Positions 12,046 to 22,811 of a stretch of DNA of 64,000 nt are shown here, piece after piece. Numbering within the stretch: position 1 is the first letter of the stretch; each line of letters starts with the position of its first letter. The DNA comes from Hermatobates lingyangjiaoensis (taxonomy: Eukaryota > Arthropoda > Insecta > Hemiptera > Hermatobatidae). The stretch lies in contig JAPFBL010000308.1 of the NCBI GenBank assembly GCA_026182355.1, positions 248,001 to 312,000 of the forward strand, written 5' to 3'. The notes beneath the pieces are model-generated. The model did not search any database and was not told the DNA's origin. It saw only the letters and a list, made by a program, of their open reading frames with translations. Both the position numbers and the translations under genes were made by a program.

Positions 12046-12145
12046 AATTTCATTTTATTAGTTAAAAAATTCTTACTTCTGCCTATGAAAAAGGTTTTAA
12101 ATAAAACCGAAACATCGGCAACGAGAGTTTGAATTTTTATCCTAT
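12046..12145 (+). repeat. PLE-like family H terminal fragment (single arm)
   Basis: Contains 'ggttttaaataaaacc' followed by GAAACATCGGC, matching the family H pair at 24791-25140. Stem I is GCC/GGC. The core has become UAUGAAA, so G8 and other core bases are lost. It is a relic. Confidence 0.55.
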
Positions 12146-12453
12146 AAAATTGACCGAATACAGATTAGATAACACACTTATTCTATCAAACGGTCGATAT
12201 TATTATTGAATCTGTTGAAATAATTATTAATAAATTCTTTGCAAATTAATGTGAAATATAAAAATAGAATATAGAAAAGAATAAAACAATAAAATTTGGT
12301 AGGTTAAATAATTGACTAGTTGAAACTATATAAGCAGATAATGAAAAAAGTAATGCCAGTAAGACATGACAAAGTTATGTCTTACTGTGAGTAAAATTAC
12401 TTACTTTGGCACAGTAAGATGAAATGAAATCTGATATACATCATCTTACTACC
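12146..12453. other. Leader of the satellite block, no gene
   Basis: 12350-12430 contains short inverted words ('cagtaagacatgacaaag', 'atgtcttactg'). No coding signal is visible. Confidence 0.35.
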
Positions 12454-13672
12454 ACTATTAGATATACTAGTATAGCTGAGCACCACTACGAGTAGTGTAC
12501 ATATTGTCCACTAGTAGTTGAACTACTATCCCTACTATTTTGGATATAGTGTCTGCTTGTAGTCAAACCCTACTAAAATAACTAGTTGATATGATGCCCA
12601 GTAGTAATTGAAAACCTCTACTAATGTACAAAATGAGGTCTACTTGTAGTAGGACACAACTATAATTAGTGGATATGGTGTCCACTAGTAGTTGGACACC
12701 TCTACTAATGATGAATATTGGTTCCACTTGTAGTTGAACAAACCTATAATTAGTGGATATGGTGCCCAGTAGTAGTTGGAAACCTCTACTAATGTACAAA
12801 ATGGGGTCTACTTGTAGTAGGACACAACTATAATTAGTGGATATGGTGTCCACTAGTAGTTGGGCACTTCTACTAATGATGAATATTGGTTCCACTTGTA
12901 GTTGGACAAACCTATAATTAGTGGATATGATGCCCAATAGTACTCGTAGTTGGAAACCTCTACTAATGTACAAAATGGGGTCTACTTGTAGTAGGACACA
13001 AGTATAATTAGTGGATATGGTATTCACTAGTAGTTGGAAACCTCTACTAATGATGAATATTGGTTCCACTTGTAGTAGGACATACCTATAATTAGTGGAT
13101 ATGGTGCCCAGTAGTAGTTGGAAACCTCTACTAATGTACGAAATGGGGTCACCTTGTAGTGGACACAACTATAATTAGTGGATATGGTGTCCACTAGTAG
13201 TTGGACAACTCAACTAATGTTGAATACGGGGTCCACTTGTAGTGGACAAACCTATAATTAGTGGATATGGTGTCCACTAGTAGTTGGACACCTCTACTAA
13301 TGTAAGAAATGGGACCTACTTGTAGTGAGACACAACTATAATTAGTGGATATGGTGTCCACTAGTAGTCGGAAACCTCTACTATTGTTAGATACGGTGTC
13401 CACTTGTAGTGGAACACTACAATAACTAGTTGACATAGTTTCTACTAGAAGTAGATATGACCACTCTATTAGTGTAGTTGGAAACCTCTACTAATGTTGG
13501 ATACTATAATTAGTGGATATGGTGTCCACTAGTAGTTGGACACCACTACTAATGATGGATATGGTATCCACTTGTAGTCAAACACCACAATAAGAAGTTG
13601 ACATAGTTTCGACTAGAAGTGGATATAGTGGGTATGACCACAATATTAGTGGATATGGTGTCCACTAGTGTC
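12454..13672. repeat. 84-bp tandem satellite built from 42-bp half-units
   Basis: The phrase 'tataattagtggatatgg' recurs at 12661, 12745, 12830, 12913, 13003, 13087, 13170, 13253 and 13337, a spacing of about 83-90 bp. Within each unit two related halves alternate ('ggtgtccactagtagttgg' and 'ggttccacttgtagttgg'). Half-unit centres are near-palindromic (CCAC...GTGG). The flanks of the array are more diverged than its centre. Because 84 is a multiple of three, the minus strand stays open over 12563-13168, but the product is only the translated repeat. Confidence 0.9.
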
Positions 13673-15519
13673 TGATACCAATAACATACATTAACCGTTT
13701 ATTCATAATTTCTTTTATGAATCAAATATTTTCTGTAATTTTCAACAATCTTTGCTCAAAAATACAAAACAACTAGTATTAAATCTTTTAGATCCAAAGC
13801 AATTCAAAATTTATTTCAATAATAAGGAAAAATTGAAAATTAGAAGACAGAATTAAAACAACCTTTTTAAAAGAAATGAATAAAACTAAATTTCTTTCTT
13901 TATTTTAGGATTATTTTGATTAGTTTTTTGTATAAAAAAGTCAAAATCTTTTACTAAAACAAGAAAAACTATTTTTTTTACAACATTGCTAAAATTATTA
14001 AATAAACAATGGCCCAATATTAAAATCTTGATAAAATTTAGTAATATTATGACTAATTTGCAAAAAAATACAACTTATATTAAGTTTAAAAAAGTAGCAA
14101 TATATTTGTGAAATATTTATTATAAAATAAAGGTTATTTTTTAGAATATATTTTTTTATAAATTGTTTAAGTACATCACTTTTGAAGTAATGCGAAAAAC
14201 ATTTAAAAAAGATGTAAATATTTTTCAAAGTAATATTATAATCGTCTTAAAAGTTTTAAAATAAACTAATGAAATGAAATATATTAGAAAATATTGAATT
14301 AAATTGTAGAATTATTTACTCTGCTGTATATTTACTCAATCTTCAATAATCTCTTTTAGCAGATATGCAGTTTTTAAAAATCTACTTCTATTTCATCTTT
14401 TAAACATAAAAATGATAAAATATCTTTTGATGATAAAGAAATAATATAAAAGTTTTAGATAAATTTTATTTTATGGATTTTATGGATTTTTGAAGAGTTA
14501 TGTACGTTAGACATGAAAAATAAGAAAGTCTTAACAACTCTGATAAACATTATATGTTGTTTTTAATGACAGAATTGTAAATTTGTTTTGGGCGTATTTA
14601 TTATATCGTGGTAAAAATCAATTATGAATTATATAAATTTCCGTTTAAAAAAAAAAATGGTCAAAAGTATGTCGGGACAACACCCTTAAAATACACAAAC
14701 AGCAGATTTGATCAACTTGTAGACCCAATCTACAAATATTTACTCAAATCTACCTAATTCATTTGTCAATAAGTGTATTAACAAGTTTTTTTTACTATAA
14801 GTGATAAAAAATTCAACCTTTTAATTTTTAAAGAACTTCAAAGAATAAGTTTACAAAAATGTATAATAAGAAACAAACATAGGATTGATATATTTTAAGT
14901 AATTTGAACTTAAGTTACTCTATTTCAAAGTACTTTAGTTTTCAAAGTACTTTAGTTGACTCCCTTTATATAGCTGTTTTTTTTTTTCAAGATTGCGTGG
15001 AAGGTTATTTAACTCCTACAATGTACGATTAATACCTGCATTGCAGCAATAAACACACAACTATTCATTTTCAAATAAAACCGACTCTTAAGATTTCTTC
15101 AATTAGTTTTAGTTAAACACAATGAATTATGAATCGATAGAAATTAAATTATTTCCTCATATACGGTATAAAGGAGTGCCTGGCCTAAATTGAATGTATG
15201 TTTTAAAATTTGAAATAAACAAGTTATAGGCAAGCAAAAATAGTATTTAAATTTATCGCAAAATAGTTGTATGCGGTATAAAAGCAGTTTGCGATTATTA
15301 AAAAAGAAAGAATTATAAAATCACAGCGCTTGTTATTAACAGTATAAACATGTAAATAATGTTAAATGTAGAATAATACTGAGCCACACCCCTTGTCTAA
15401 AACGAATCTTTTGTTGTAATTGTTTTAAAAGCTATTATAAACACAAAAAAAGGAAGGGTAAAGCAAGGTGAATCAAATCAAAAATGGGAGGAGTAGTAAT
15501 ATAATTTCAGCTCTGGCAC
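13673..15519. other. Very AT-rich DNA, no gene
   Basis: Long runs of A and T with stops in all frames. The small minus frame at 13998-14228 is isoleucine/phenylalanine/lysine-rich, as expected by chance in AT-rich DNA. Confidence 0.45.
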
Positions 15520-15575
15520 AATGCGACCGAAGGGTGTGGGCGGGAGCCATCTTTATTTCGGTTGAAGGTTAGTTT
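15520..15575. promoter_or_regulatory. Short GC-rich patch, possible promoter-proximal element
   Basis: 'gcgaccgaagggtgtgggcg' followed by 'ggagccatcttt' stands out from the AT-rich surroundings. On the minus strand it reads AAGATGGCTCCCGCCC, like a YY1-type AAGATGG box. On the plus strand a possible splice donor AAG|GTTAGT follows. It lies about 200 bp inside the intron after the signal-peptide exon. Function is speculative. Confidence 0.25.
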
Positions 15576-15778
15576 TCTACTTGAAAAAAAAAAAAAGAAA
15601 TTTGTTTTTCATTATATTGTTGTTTGAAAATAATCAATGCTGAATATACATATAGTGATAATAATGATTTAATGTTGAAATAATAAAAAATGAAAATATA
15701 TTGGTTTTAGCGGGGCGGGGGGGGCAGGGAGGGGGGGTTTATGATGTAATTATTTTAAATGTAATTAGTTTTACTTAC

Positions 15779-15864
15779 GCAGCATGTGCAAAAGGTCTAG
15801 GAGTTGAATGAAAGGCAATAGCAATGGTGAGCCACATGATGACCCAGGAAACTGAGGCGCCCAT
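15779..15864 (-). CDS. First coding exon of a secreted or membrane protein (signal peptide)
   Basis: On the minus strand an ATG (15864-15862) opens 28 codons plus 2 nt that run directly into GTAAGT (15778-15773), a consensus splice donor. The product is a classic signal peptide: short N-region MGAS, hydrophobic core VSWVIMWLTIAIAF (residues 5-18), then a polar stretch ending PFAHA, a plausible signal-peptidase site. The exon is about half G+C in a strongly AT-rich setting, and a short upstream ORF (ATG GAT GTG TGA) precedes it. The rest of the gene must lie below 15.7 kb or outside the window; no further exon was identified. The family cannot be named from the signal peptide. Ion-channel subunits and other receptors often have such a first exon, but that is only a thought. 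Confidence 0.6.
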
Positions 15865-15960
15865 AGCGGTCACACATCCATAGCTGTCTGGAGTCGACTG
15901 AGCCCTCACCCCTCCTCTTTCAATCGATCCGCCCTTTCGCCCCCTCCACCCACAGTATCT
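15865..15960 (-). promoter_or_regulatory. GC-rich 5' UTR and candidate core promoter of the signal-peptide exon
   Basis: On the minus strand the DNA upstream of the ATG is GC-rich and purine-rich ('gggtggagggggcgaaaggg'). It contains TCAGTCG (15901-15895), which fits the arthropod initiator TCAGT and would give a 5' UTR of about 35 nt. No TATA box is seen. A (TTA)n run and long T tract (15961-16010) lie further upstream. The start of transcription is inferred. Confidence 0.3.
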
Positions 15961-16010
15961 CTTTTATTATTATTATTATTATTTTCCTTTTTTTTTTTTT
16001 TTTTTTTCTT
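15961..16010. repeat. (TTA)n and poly-T tract
   Basis: Seven or more TTA/ATT units are followed by a T run of about 22 bases. Simple-sequence DNA. Confidence 0.85.
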
Positions 16011-16411
16011 AAATCATTAAAACCATTTTCAACTTTAATATTTTTTTTTAATCAAAAATATCAACAACATAATTCTTTAAGCCTATTTTATTTTATAATC
16101 GTAAAATATATTTGTATGCACACTTATTCACTCCAGCAGTTCGAAAAATTTGCTCAATTTTACTTATAGTTTATATGCTTTAATTATTCTATTAATTTAT
16201 TTACTAACATGTTAAGTTGATCCTGATATTTCATTCTATTTATTACCTTTGAGTTGGCCTTTGCAATAGTAGTAGTATATAACAGCTAATTGGTAGCTAT
16301 TCTCAGACAAGCGAAAATATTTCACTCCTTTAAAAACTTATTTCTTTATTGTCACTTAATAACTTTAATTGACACTAAAATTTCTAAAACTCCTTATTTT
16401 ATATATATATA

Positions 16412-16758
16412 TATAGATTCAGCATGGTTTCGAGGAGCACCTCCGGCTAAGTGCATAGCAAGTCTCCGTGATAGGGAAGTAGTAGTCATGCCAATGTACG
16501 AATTGTTACGGGTTTCACAGTCCTGTAACCCGTAACACAGGACTGTGAAACCCGTAACAATTCGTACATTGGCATGGACTGTGAAACCAGTAACAATTCG
16601 TACATTGGCATGACTACTACTTCCCTATCACGGAGACTTACTATGCACTTAGCCGGAGGTGCTCCTCGAAACCATGCTGAATCTATTCATAAAACCAATA
16701 TTCGAAGGGAAGACCTTGTGAATAATACAACAATCATATATATATATATATATATATA
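16412..16758. pseudogene. PLE GIY-YIG endonuclease fragment in inverted duplication, (TA)n on both sides
   Basis: The right arm (plus, about 16536-16735) encodes 'YIGMTTTSLSRRLTMHLAGG', then 'REDLVNN', the C-terminal GIY-YIG nuclease region of a PLE of the same type as 35280-35466. The left arm (16412-16535) is its reverse complement over about 120 bp. A short extra copy ('ctgtgaaacccgtaacaatt') sits at the joint. (TA)n tracts flank both outer ends (16399-16415, 16737-16758). Only the nuclease segment is present, so it is a dead fragment. It shows that internal coding pieces, not only element ends, are found as hairpins here. Confidence 0.75.
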
Positions 16759-17038
16759 AAAAGATTTCACATAAACACGTGAAACAACAATCAATGATCA
16801 AACCACAATAAGAAATGGGAAAACAAGACTAAGATCTTTCAACCGTAACAAGCGGTCTTCGTCAGAGTCAAAAACCCAACTGAACACTAGATGCAGAAAA
16901 CATCTGGTGAGGAGTTGAGAAGAGTGGGAGGGAAGAGTGGTATTTTAAAAGGGTGAAAGCACAGGAAAGGACTAATGTCCAGAAAGGGATGTTTGGGGAA
17001 ACAAAGGAGTACAGTAAGAAAAAGTAAAAAACTATCCG
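16759..17038 (-). repeat. 3' UTR and family A terminal repeat of the RT-EN PLE
   Basis: Directly follows the stop codon of the RT-EN frame (minus strand): a 150-bp UTR, then 'gttgggtttttgactctgac', the hammerhead-like core, 'gatcttagtcttgttttccc', and the end 'tttatgtgaaatcttttta' abutting (TA)n. This ties every family A repeat in the window to a PLE coding frame. A second copy of the same UTR plus terminal repeat is at 46755-47092. Confidence 0.8.
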
Positions 17039-18120
17039 CTAGCTGTCAACCCTCTTTGAAGAGGCTATTGCCCTCGTGACGAAAGTATCAAGTTTGAAGA
17101 GACCGTTACTAATGTTTATAATATTAGATCTATTAAATTTAATTAGAGACGATTCAATAATATTTCTTAACAACATTGATTTTTCATAGGTAATAAATTT
17201 AGCTCCTGTCCAATCAATATGATGATTTTCATTTTTTATATGCAAGAATAAGGCACTACTGTTTTCCTGTCTACTTACGTTATATTGGTGTTGTTTTACA
17301 CGTGTTTTTAATGATTTACCAGTTTGACCAATATAAATTTTATGGAAATTTTTGCACGGAATTTTATAAATACCAGCGGACTCCAATTCGCTTGGAGAGT
17401 TTTTTATTAACATATTACCCACGTTATTACGATTAGAAAACACTATATTAAAATCAAGTTGTTTGGCTAATCTTGGAAGGGGGTCCAATGATTCGTGGTA
17501 AGGCAAAACTATAGAATTTGATAATAAAAGGGGCTCTTTTGAAGTATTAGAGAAAGTTTTTTTAGCACCCTTCAAAGCTAAATCGATATAAGAAGAGGGG
17601 TATTTTAATGTAAGGGCAATTGACCTAATGTTATTAATCTCTTCATTAAGAAATTCTGGAGAGGAAACTCTTAAGGCTCTCAAAAACATATTTCTAAAAA
17701 CAGAAATTTTAACATTTTTTGGATGCGATGAATAAAAATGAACGTATGCAAGTACATTCGTAGGTTTTCTATATACACTAAAGCGTAACTCATTAGGTAA
17801 CCTATGGATCAGGACATCTAAGAAGGGCAAATTACCACTTATTTCTTCTTCCATTGTGAATTTGATTGTCGGCACTAATGAATTCAATTTTGTTAGGAAA
17901 TCAACTTTATTTAAAGAATTGGGACAAATGCAAAGAATATCGTCAACATATCTATACCATTTAGCATTTTTGGGCAAAATTGAGCTTAACATTTTACTCT
18001 CAAAAAACTCCATATATAAATTACTTAGGAGGGGGGATAAACAGTTACCCATAGCAAGACCAAATTTTTGTATATAATAATTATTTTCAAATTGAAAATG
18101 ACAATCTACCACACATAACT

Positions 18121-18121
<1 letters not shown>
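17039..18121 (-). pseudogene. Penelope-like element reverse transcriptase and GIY-YIG endonuclease (5'-truncated)
   Basis: A long open minus frame ends at 17039. After a run of Ile-Tyr codons from (TA)n, true element sequence begins at residue 15. Motifs: GLAMGNCLSPLLSN (RT motif B, residues 35-48), YVDD catalytic box (72-75), FLDV (114-117), VYRKPT (130-135), a connector, then GIY (264-266) and YIG (277-279) with the following Q-T-G-K-S-L and R288, and a glutamate-containing 'NIIESSLIKF' near the C-terminus. These identify a PLE: RT related to telomerase joined to a GIY-YIG nuclease. In the family the protein nicks target DNA and copies element RNA into it. The fingers and first catalytic aspartate are missing because the fragment is cut at (TA)n (18122-18158), so it is not autonomous. 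No frameshift is seen in the surviving part, so it is fairly young. Confidence 0.9.

Positions 18122-18158
<37 letters not shown>
18122..18158. repeat. (TA)n at the 5' edge of the RT-EN fragment
   Basis: An uninterrupted TA tract replaces the N-terminal half of the PLE coding region. The join falls at codons that are themselves ATA/TAT-like. Confidence 0.9.
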
Positions 18159-18159
<1 letters not shown>

Positions 18160-18276
18160 TCAAACATGATAAATATATCGCACAAAACTCAGACTGAGCT
18201 CCAAATACATAAACAATAAAGTAAACTTAAACTTTATCTGATTCATTAAAATAAATATACTTTTAATATACAGAAC

Positions 18277-18410
18277 TTAAATTTGATTAATGTTTAGTTT
18301 CAATAATTTGAAAATGCAACTATTTAGGAGATAACCTATGTTTTACATAGACGATATTACTAATTAATTCCTAAACATATATATATACATAACAAACATG
18401 TTTATTATTA

Positions 18411-18442
<32 letters not shown>

Positions 18443-19207
18443 GTTTGTTTGACAAAAACATAAAATTGCTTATGTTATTTGATATTTCTTACTTAAAGAC
18501 ACTTAAAAAAAACACATTTCAAAAAAAACTAAAAAATAAATATATTTCCTTGTGTACGCAATAAATGATACATAATGTATTACAAATTCTATTCGTATTA
18601 ATTGAACAAAGCTTCATGAAGTGTCACAAAAACTTTACTTACGGGTTCATTTTTTTTTCTTTACATAAATCCCTATTCTTTTTCTACCATAAAACTTCTA
18701 AAGATCACAGCATATACAAAAAAAACCTTGGTTCTTAATATTTTTAATTATTTTTAAAGCATTTTTATTTTTTGTTTTAATTTTTTTGGAATAAAATACT
18801 AATATTTGCTGTGTCGTTTTAAAAAATGGTGATATAATTAATTTTTCATATTTGTCATTAAATTATTCTTATTTCTTTCATGTGAAAAAATTAATTCAGA
18901 ATCCCTCAGTAGATGTTATTGGTAACAAATATCAAAACATAAGCAATTTTATGGTTTTTTACAAACAAATAATAACAATAATAATAAACAAACAATATGT
19001 TTGTATAAACAAACATGTTAATTATGTATATATATGTTTAGGAATTAATTCGTCCTGACTACCTACGTAAAGTGAACATTTTCATAAAAAAGTAATATCG
19101 TATATGTAAAACGATGTTATATAGTTGCATTTAATTATTATTAGTTGCAACTCTCCTAAATAGTTGCATTTTCAAATTATTGAAACTAAACATTAATTAA
19201 ATCAAGT
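18277..19207. repeat. Large imperfect inverted repeat (foldback, about 230-300 bp arms)
   Basis: The left arm (18277-18500) begins 'tttgattaatgtttagtttc' and the right arm ends with its reverse complement 'actaaacattaattaaatca' (to 19207). Shared inner words include 'aaatgcaactatttaggag', 'attcctaaacatatatata', 'aaacatgttta' and 'cataagcaatttta'. The loop (about 18500-18905) is AT-rich, without a frame. An (ATT)n run (18403-18442) lies in the left arm. No TSD or transposase is recognised. Confidence 0.65.
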
Positions 19208-19621
19208 AATATATGCAATGTGGAAGTTTTTAGAGAAAGGAGGACAAATAAACTATTGTTAGTTTTTATTAAAACCAGACAATTGATGAGTAGTCCTTTC
19301 ATTGATTTACAATAAAAACACTCACTGGGATACACTGTACATTCACAAGTGATGTCAAGTCAACTAACTGTGCAATTACAGGTCAACCAACCAGGCAGTC
19401 CTTAGAGCAATGATTCAAATTTACATATATTTATTAAAATAAAATATGTAATAAGTAAGTTTATTTATTCATGCAGTAGATATTGGGATAGTTTAGTGAA
19501 AAAAATAATCGATCGCAGTTATAAATGTAGAGTAGCTTGCTGAAAAGTTCAATTTCACTCTATAAGATGGACAAGATCCGAAAACGGGGAAATGAGGAAA
19601 ACATTTACGAAGTATTCTCGT
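19208..19621. other. No gene seen
   Basis: Mixed AT-rich sequence without an open frame. 19555-19600 ('tctataagatggacaagatc') resembles 1560-1585, so a low-copy repeat may be present. Confidence 0.35.
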
Positions 19622-20000
19622 GCATTATGATACTGTACTGTACATTACAGTACAGTATTGTATATAGTACATTATGATACTGTACTGTAATGTACAGTAC
19701 AGTATTGTATATAGTACATTATGATACTGTACTGTACAATACAGTATAGTATTGTATACAGTACATTATGATACTGTACTGTAATGTACAGTACAGTATT
19801 GTATATAGTACATTATGATACTGTACTGTACAATACAGTATAGTATTGTATACAGTACATTATGATACTGTACTGTAATGTACAGTACAGTATTGTATAC
19901 AGTACATTATGATACTGTACTGTACATTACAGTACAGTGTTGTAGATAGTACATTATGTACACAGTACACAGGACATTATGATATAGTACTGTACAATGA
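19622..20000. repeat. 47-bp tandem satellite with palindromic core
   Basis: 'attatgatactgtactgta' recurs at 19624, 19671, 19718, 19765 and onward, a 47-bp period, with about eight copies. Each unit contains TACTGTACTGTA opposite TACAGTACAGTA, so single strands can form hairpins and cruciforms. Alternating variants (catt/aatg/caat at the centre) suggest a two-unit higher-order pattern. Confidence 0.9.
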
Positions 20001-20825
20001 TACTGACCAAAGTGACAGCTGAGCAATCGTAACATAGAAGTATCCCATTTCTTAACTGCACAAAAAAGTTGACCTAAGCTGATAAAACAAGAAAATCATT
20101 TCGACGTTCAAATTGAAACTTTGTAAATGATTTCAATGAGTTTAATTTAAATATGAAAAAAAAACTACACTAACTATAGAATAAATGCAAGTAACGTCGA
20201 AAATACAGAAATAATATGATATTTTTAAGAAAAGAGATTTCATCTTCAGTATAAGAACTATGAGGTCACCATTTAAAATGGCTTATTTGATGCGTCAAAC
20301 AATCAAACCTGTGCTACCTGTGTTGGTACTTACTCAAAAAAAGTGGCAGTGTATGCTGTAGTTTTACGTCGACACTCGAGTTTTATTTATATTTCAAACT
20401 TTTGTCATAATAATGATAAAGTTATTTTTATGAAATTATATTAGTCACTCAAAAAAACACGTAAATATTATTGAAGAGATGGCAATTATCTGGACTTGAT
20501 TTCATAAAGGCAGAAGGAGCTTGGGCTAGTCCTATGAAAGGCTATGAAAGTTCAAGCTACCAAGCAATGCATACAAAATACACTTAGATTTCTATTAAGA
20601 ATATAACTGCGGGTTAGACTAATATGGATAACTCAAGATACATGCGATAAACTAAACTTTCTAACTCAGAGAACATTGTCAAATCCAGAAGTCACTTTGA
20701 ACAGGCAGGTACAAATTCTTATCTCACTCACTCTACCATAGCACATATTATTAAAAAAATTTCAGAAAGTAAAAAAAATATTTATTGAATTTTCTGATAT
20801 TTAAAACATCAACATTAAATAAACA
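20001..20825. other. No intact gene; possible worn non-LTR remnant
   Basis: 20520-20740 has several short partial frames ('cgataaactaaactttctaa' context) but no motif strong enough to name. The rest is AT-rich. Confidence 0.25.
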
Positions 20826-20828
20826 TGT

Positions 20829-20863
<35 letters not shown>

Positions 20864-20910
20864 GTGTGTGACAGAGAGAGTGTGCGTGAGTATATATATA
20901 TATATATATT
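20826..20910. repeat. (GT)n, (GA)n and (TA)n microsatellite block
   Basis: GT repeats, a GAGAGAG stretch and then TATATA run into the PLE N-terminal fragment at 20911. Confidence 0.9.
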
Positions 20911-21078
20911 TCATTAAAACGTACCGCAGCTTCGGCATTCACAACTTTTAAACTCAGCTGTTCTAGTCTGACTAGAACAGCTGTGTTTATAAGTTGTGAA
21001 TTCCAAAGCTGCGGTACGTTTTAATGAAATATGCCTACATGAAGATTTGCAGCCCTCATACACGAATATATATATAAA
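20911..21078. pseudogene. PLE N-terminal ORF fragment, inverted pair
   Basis: The left arm (minus) encodes KVVNAEAAVRFNE and stops in (TA)n. The right arm (plus, about 20985-21070) encodes VVNSKAAVRFNEICLHEDL followed by QPSYTN and also ends at TA. The peptide is the start of the PLE frame seen at 24.5, 29-33, 37.8, 45.6, 50.3 and 61 kb. The centre 'ctgttctagtctgactagaa' is palindromic. Non-functional. Confidence 0.7.
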
Positions 21079-21086
21079 TAGTATGA

Positions 21087-21210
21087 TTTATATTAGAAAT
21101 AGATAAAACCGTCATACCTCGTAAGATGATGATGGAGTCGTTGGAGCGCTTTCGGTCGTTGTCCATCTTCGATCGCAACAAACCTACAGCTAACAATATG
21201 CATGTATAAA
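21087..21210 (-). repeat. PLE-like family F terminal fragment
   Basis: 'aaccgtcatacctcgtaaga' on the left, and on the minus strand a hairpin then GAAAGCGCTC, with AGCGCU as a palindromic stem III. Related copies are at 26930-27145 and 41391-41530. A single arm. Confidence 0.6.
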
Positions 21211-22811
21211 TAGTATACTCTATAAAAATAATGACTGTAGTTATACAATGACGCCAGACTCAACACAATAATAGTTTTGTTTGTTTACTGAATATATACA
21301 GGAAGATGGCGTAGAGGTAGTGTATATAGTACAAAAAAAAATTATACAAAAAAGGTTCCATTAAAATTATAGGAATACTTTTTATTCCATATAGGACAGC
21401 ATTGTGCTGACTATTACCTATTTAAACAAATAAATTATATCTGTTGCACCCTACGAGTGTGCTAAGTTTCCAACAGTAACTAAGTAGAAACTTTAGTTTC
21501 TACCTTCATTAGCTAACATTATTGCAAAAGTTCAACAGGACATCTCTTAAACAAATTCAAAGTCTCCTCTTTTGAAAGGTCAAGTTTATAGAAATCTAAC
21601 CTTTGATTTAAAAAATATTTCCAAGAATCTTATGTTCGTTGAAAAACTTCTACCTGTCAATGGTTTTATCGTAATTTTTGATATACCATTTACTAGTTTA
21701 TAAGCATAAACTTTTTAATTACTTTAAACTTTAAGTTTAAAGTTTGAATTCTCAAACAACCGTTTTTCAATATTTTCATATTTTATCTTTGTAAGTATGT
21801 ATGTATGTGTGTGTGTGTGTGTGTGTGTGCGTGTGCGTGTGTGTGTGTGTGTGTATGTGTACCTATGATAACTCATGTTCCGATAGGCGGATAGTCAAGT
21901 GTGTATCTATGGATATTTAAACATGTTAAAAGGCTACGGGGAACAGTATTAAACGATTTTATTTCAAGATAGACTATACAGTTTTTTTGTTAATAACATA
22001 TCTTAGAAAAGAACTATATGTCAAAACAAAACTATTTATTTCTCAATACGCACTAGTAACTATTACACATCGTTGAAAATTCTTATGACATCTATACAAT
22101 ATTGTTATAAAAATAACAATATTATTAGATATCATACTGTTATTCAATAATATTGTATGATTATTATACATAATATTATTAGTATGATAATAATCTACTT
22201 AGTTTAAATTTTTTTGTTACCAAACTTTAAACGATTTCATAAACGCGAAGAGACTAAAAATATATATTGATAAAGAAGAAAAACTAGTAACTGTACTTGA
22301 TTGTAACAGTACATACATTTCTAAAATAATTTTATAAATTTGACGTTTAGAATTAGAAAAGTTGAACCAGTGGGTTCCATTCTTTGCTCATGTGCATCGA
22401 TGTTATTGCGTAATCCATTACTACATATGACTGTTACGCAGAATATGCGTAGTTGTATATTTGCAAATAAAGATGTTAAAAAAAAAGAATTAAAAAAATG
22501 TTTAGTTTTTAAATATTTATATAAAGAATACACTCAAGCGCAAGAAGCTAAAATTGTTTTTATTCTTTCAAAGCCAGAAATCATGAATTTCGTTCTAATT
22601 GTTATAATGATTCTAGTTGAACATCAGAGTCAGTAACACTTAAGTCAATGAATATGTTGAAGTGTTTTCTTAAAGGGAGCTAAAGTGCAGTAAACTTAAG
22701 ATTTCTTTAAATCTTTTTAGTAGAATGGTACTTTATTTCGACTCATAATATATATGATATTTAGTATTTAACTTGAATAGCTACTATTGATGTAGCTTCT
22801 CGACCAGTGAT
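21211..22811. other. AT-rich DNA with a (GT)n tract, no gene
   Basis: (GT)n lies at about 21806-21857. 22090-22195 is an AT palindrome cluster around 'caatattgttat'. Frames on both strands at 22321-22636 overlap each other and show no motif, so I do not call a gene. Confidence 0.4.

Noticed and set aside
12563..13436. Long minus-strand frames (201 and 80 codons)
   Set aside because: They are translations of the 84-bp satellite; the period divisible by three keeps the frame open.
22321..22636. Overlapping frames of 70 and 98 codons on opposite strands
   Set aside because: No motif, signal peptide or splice signal; composition follows the AT bias.
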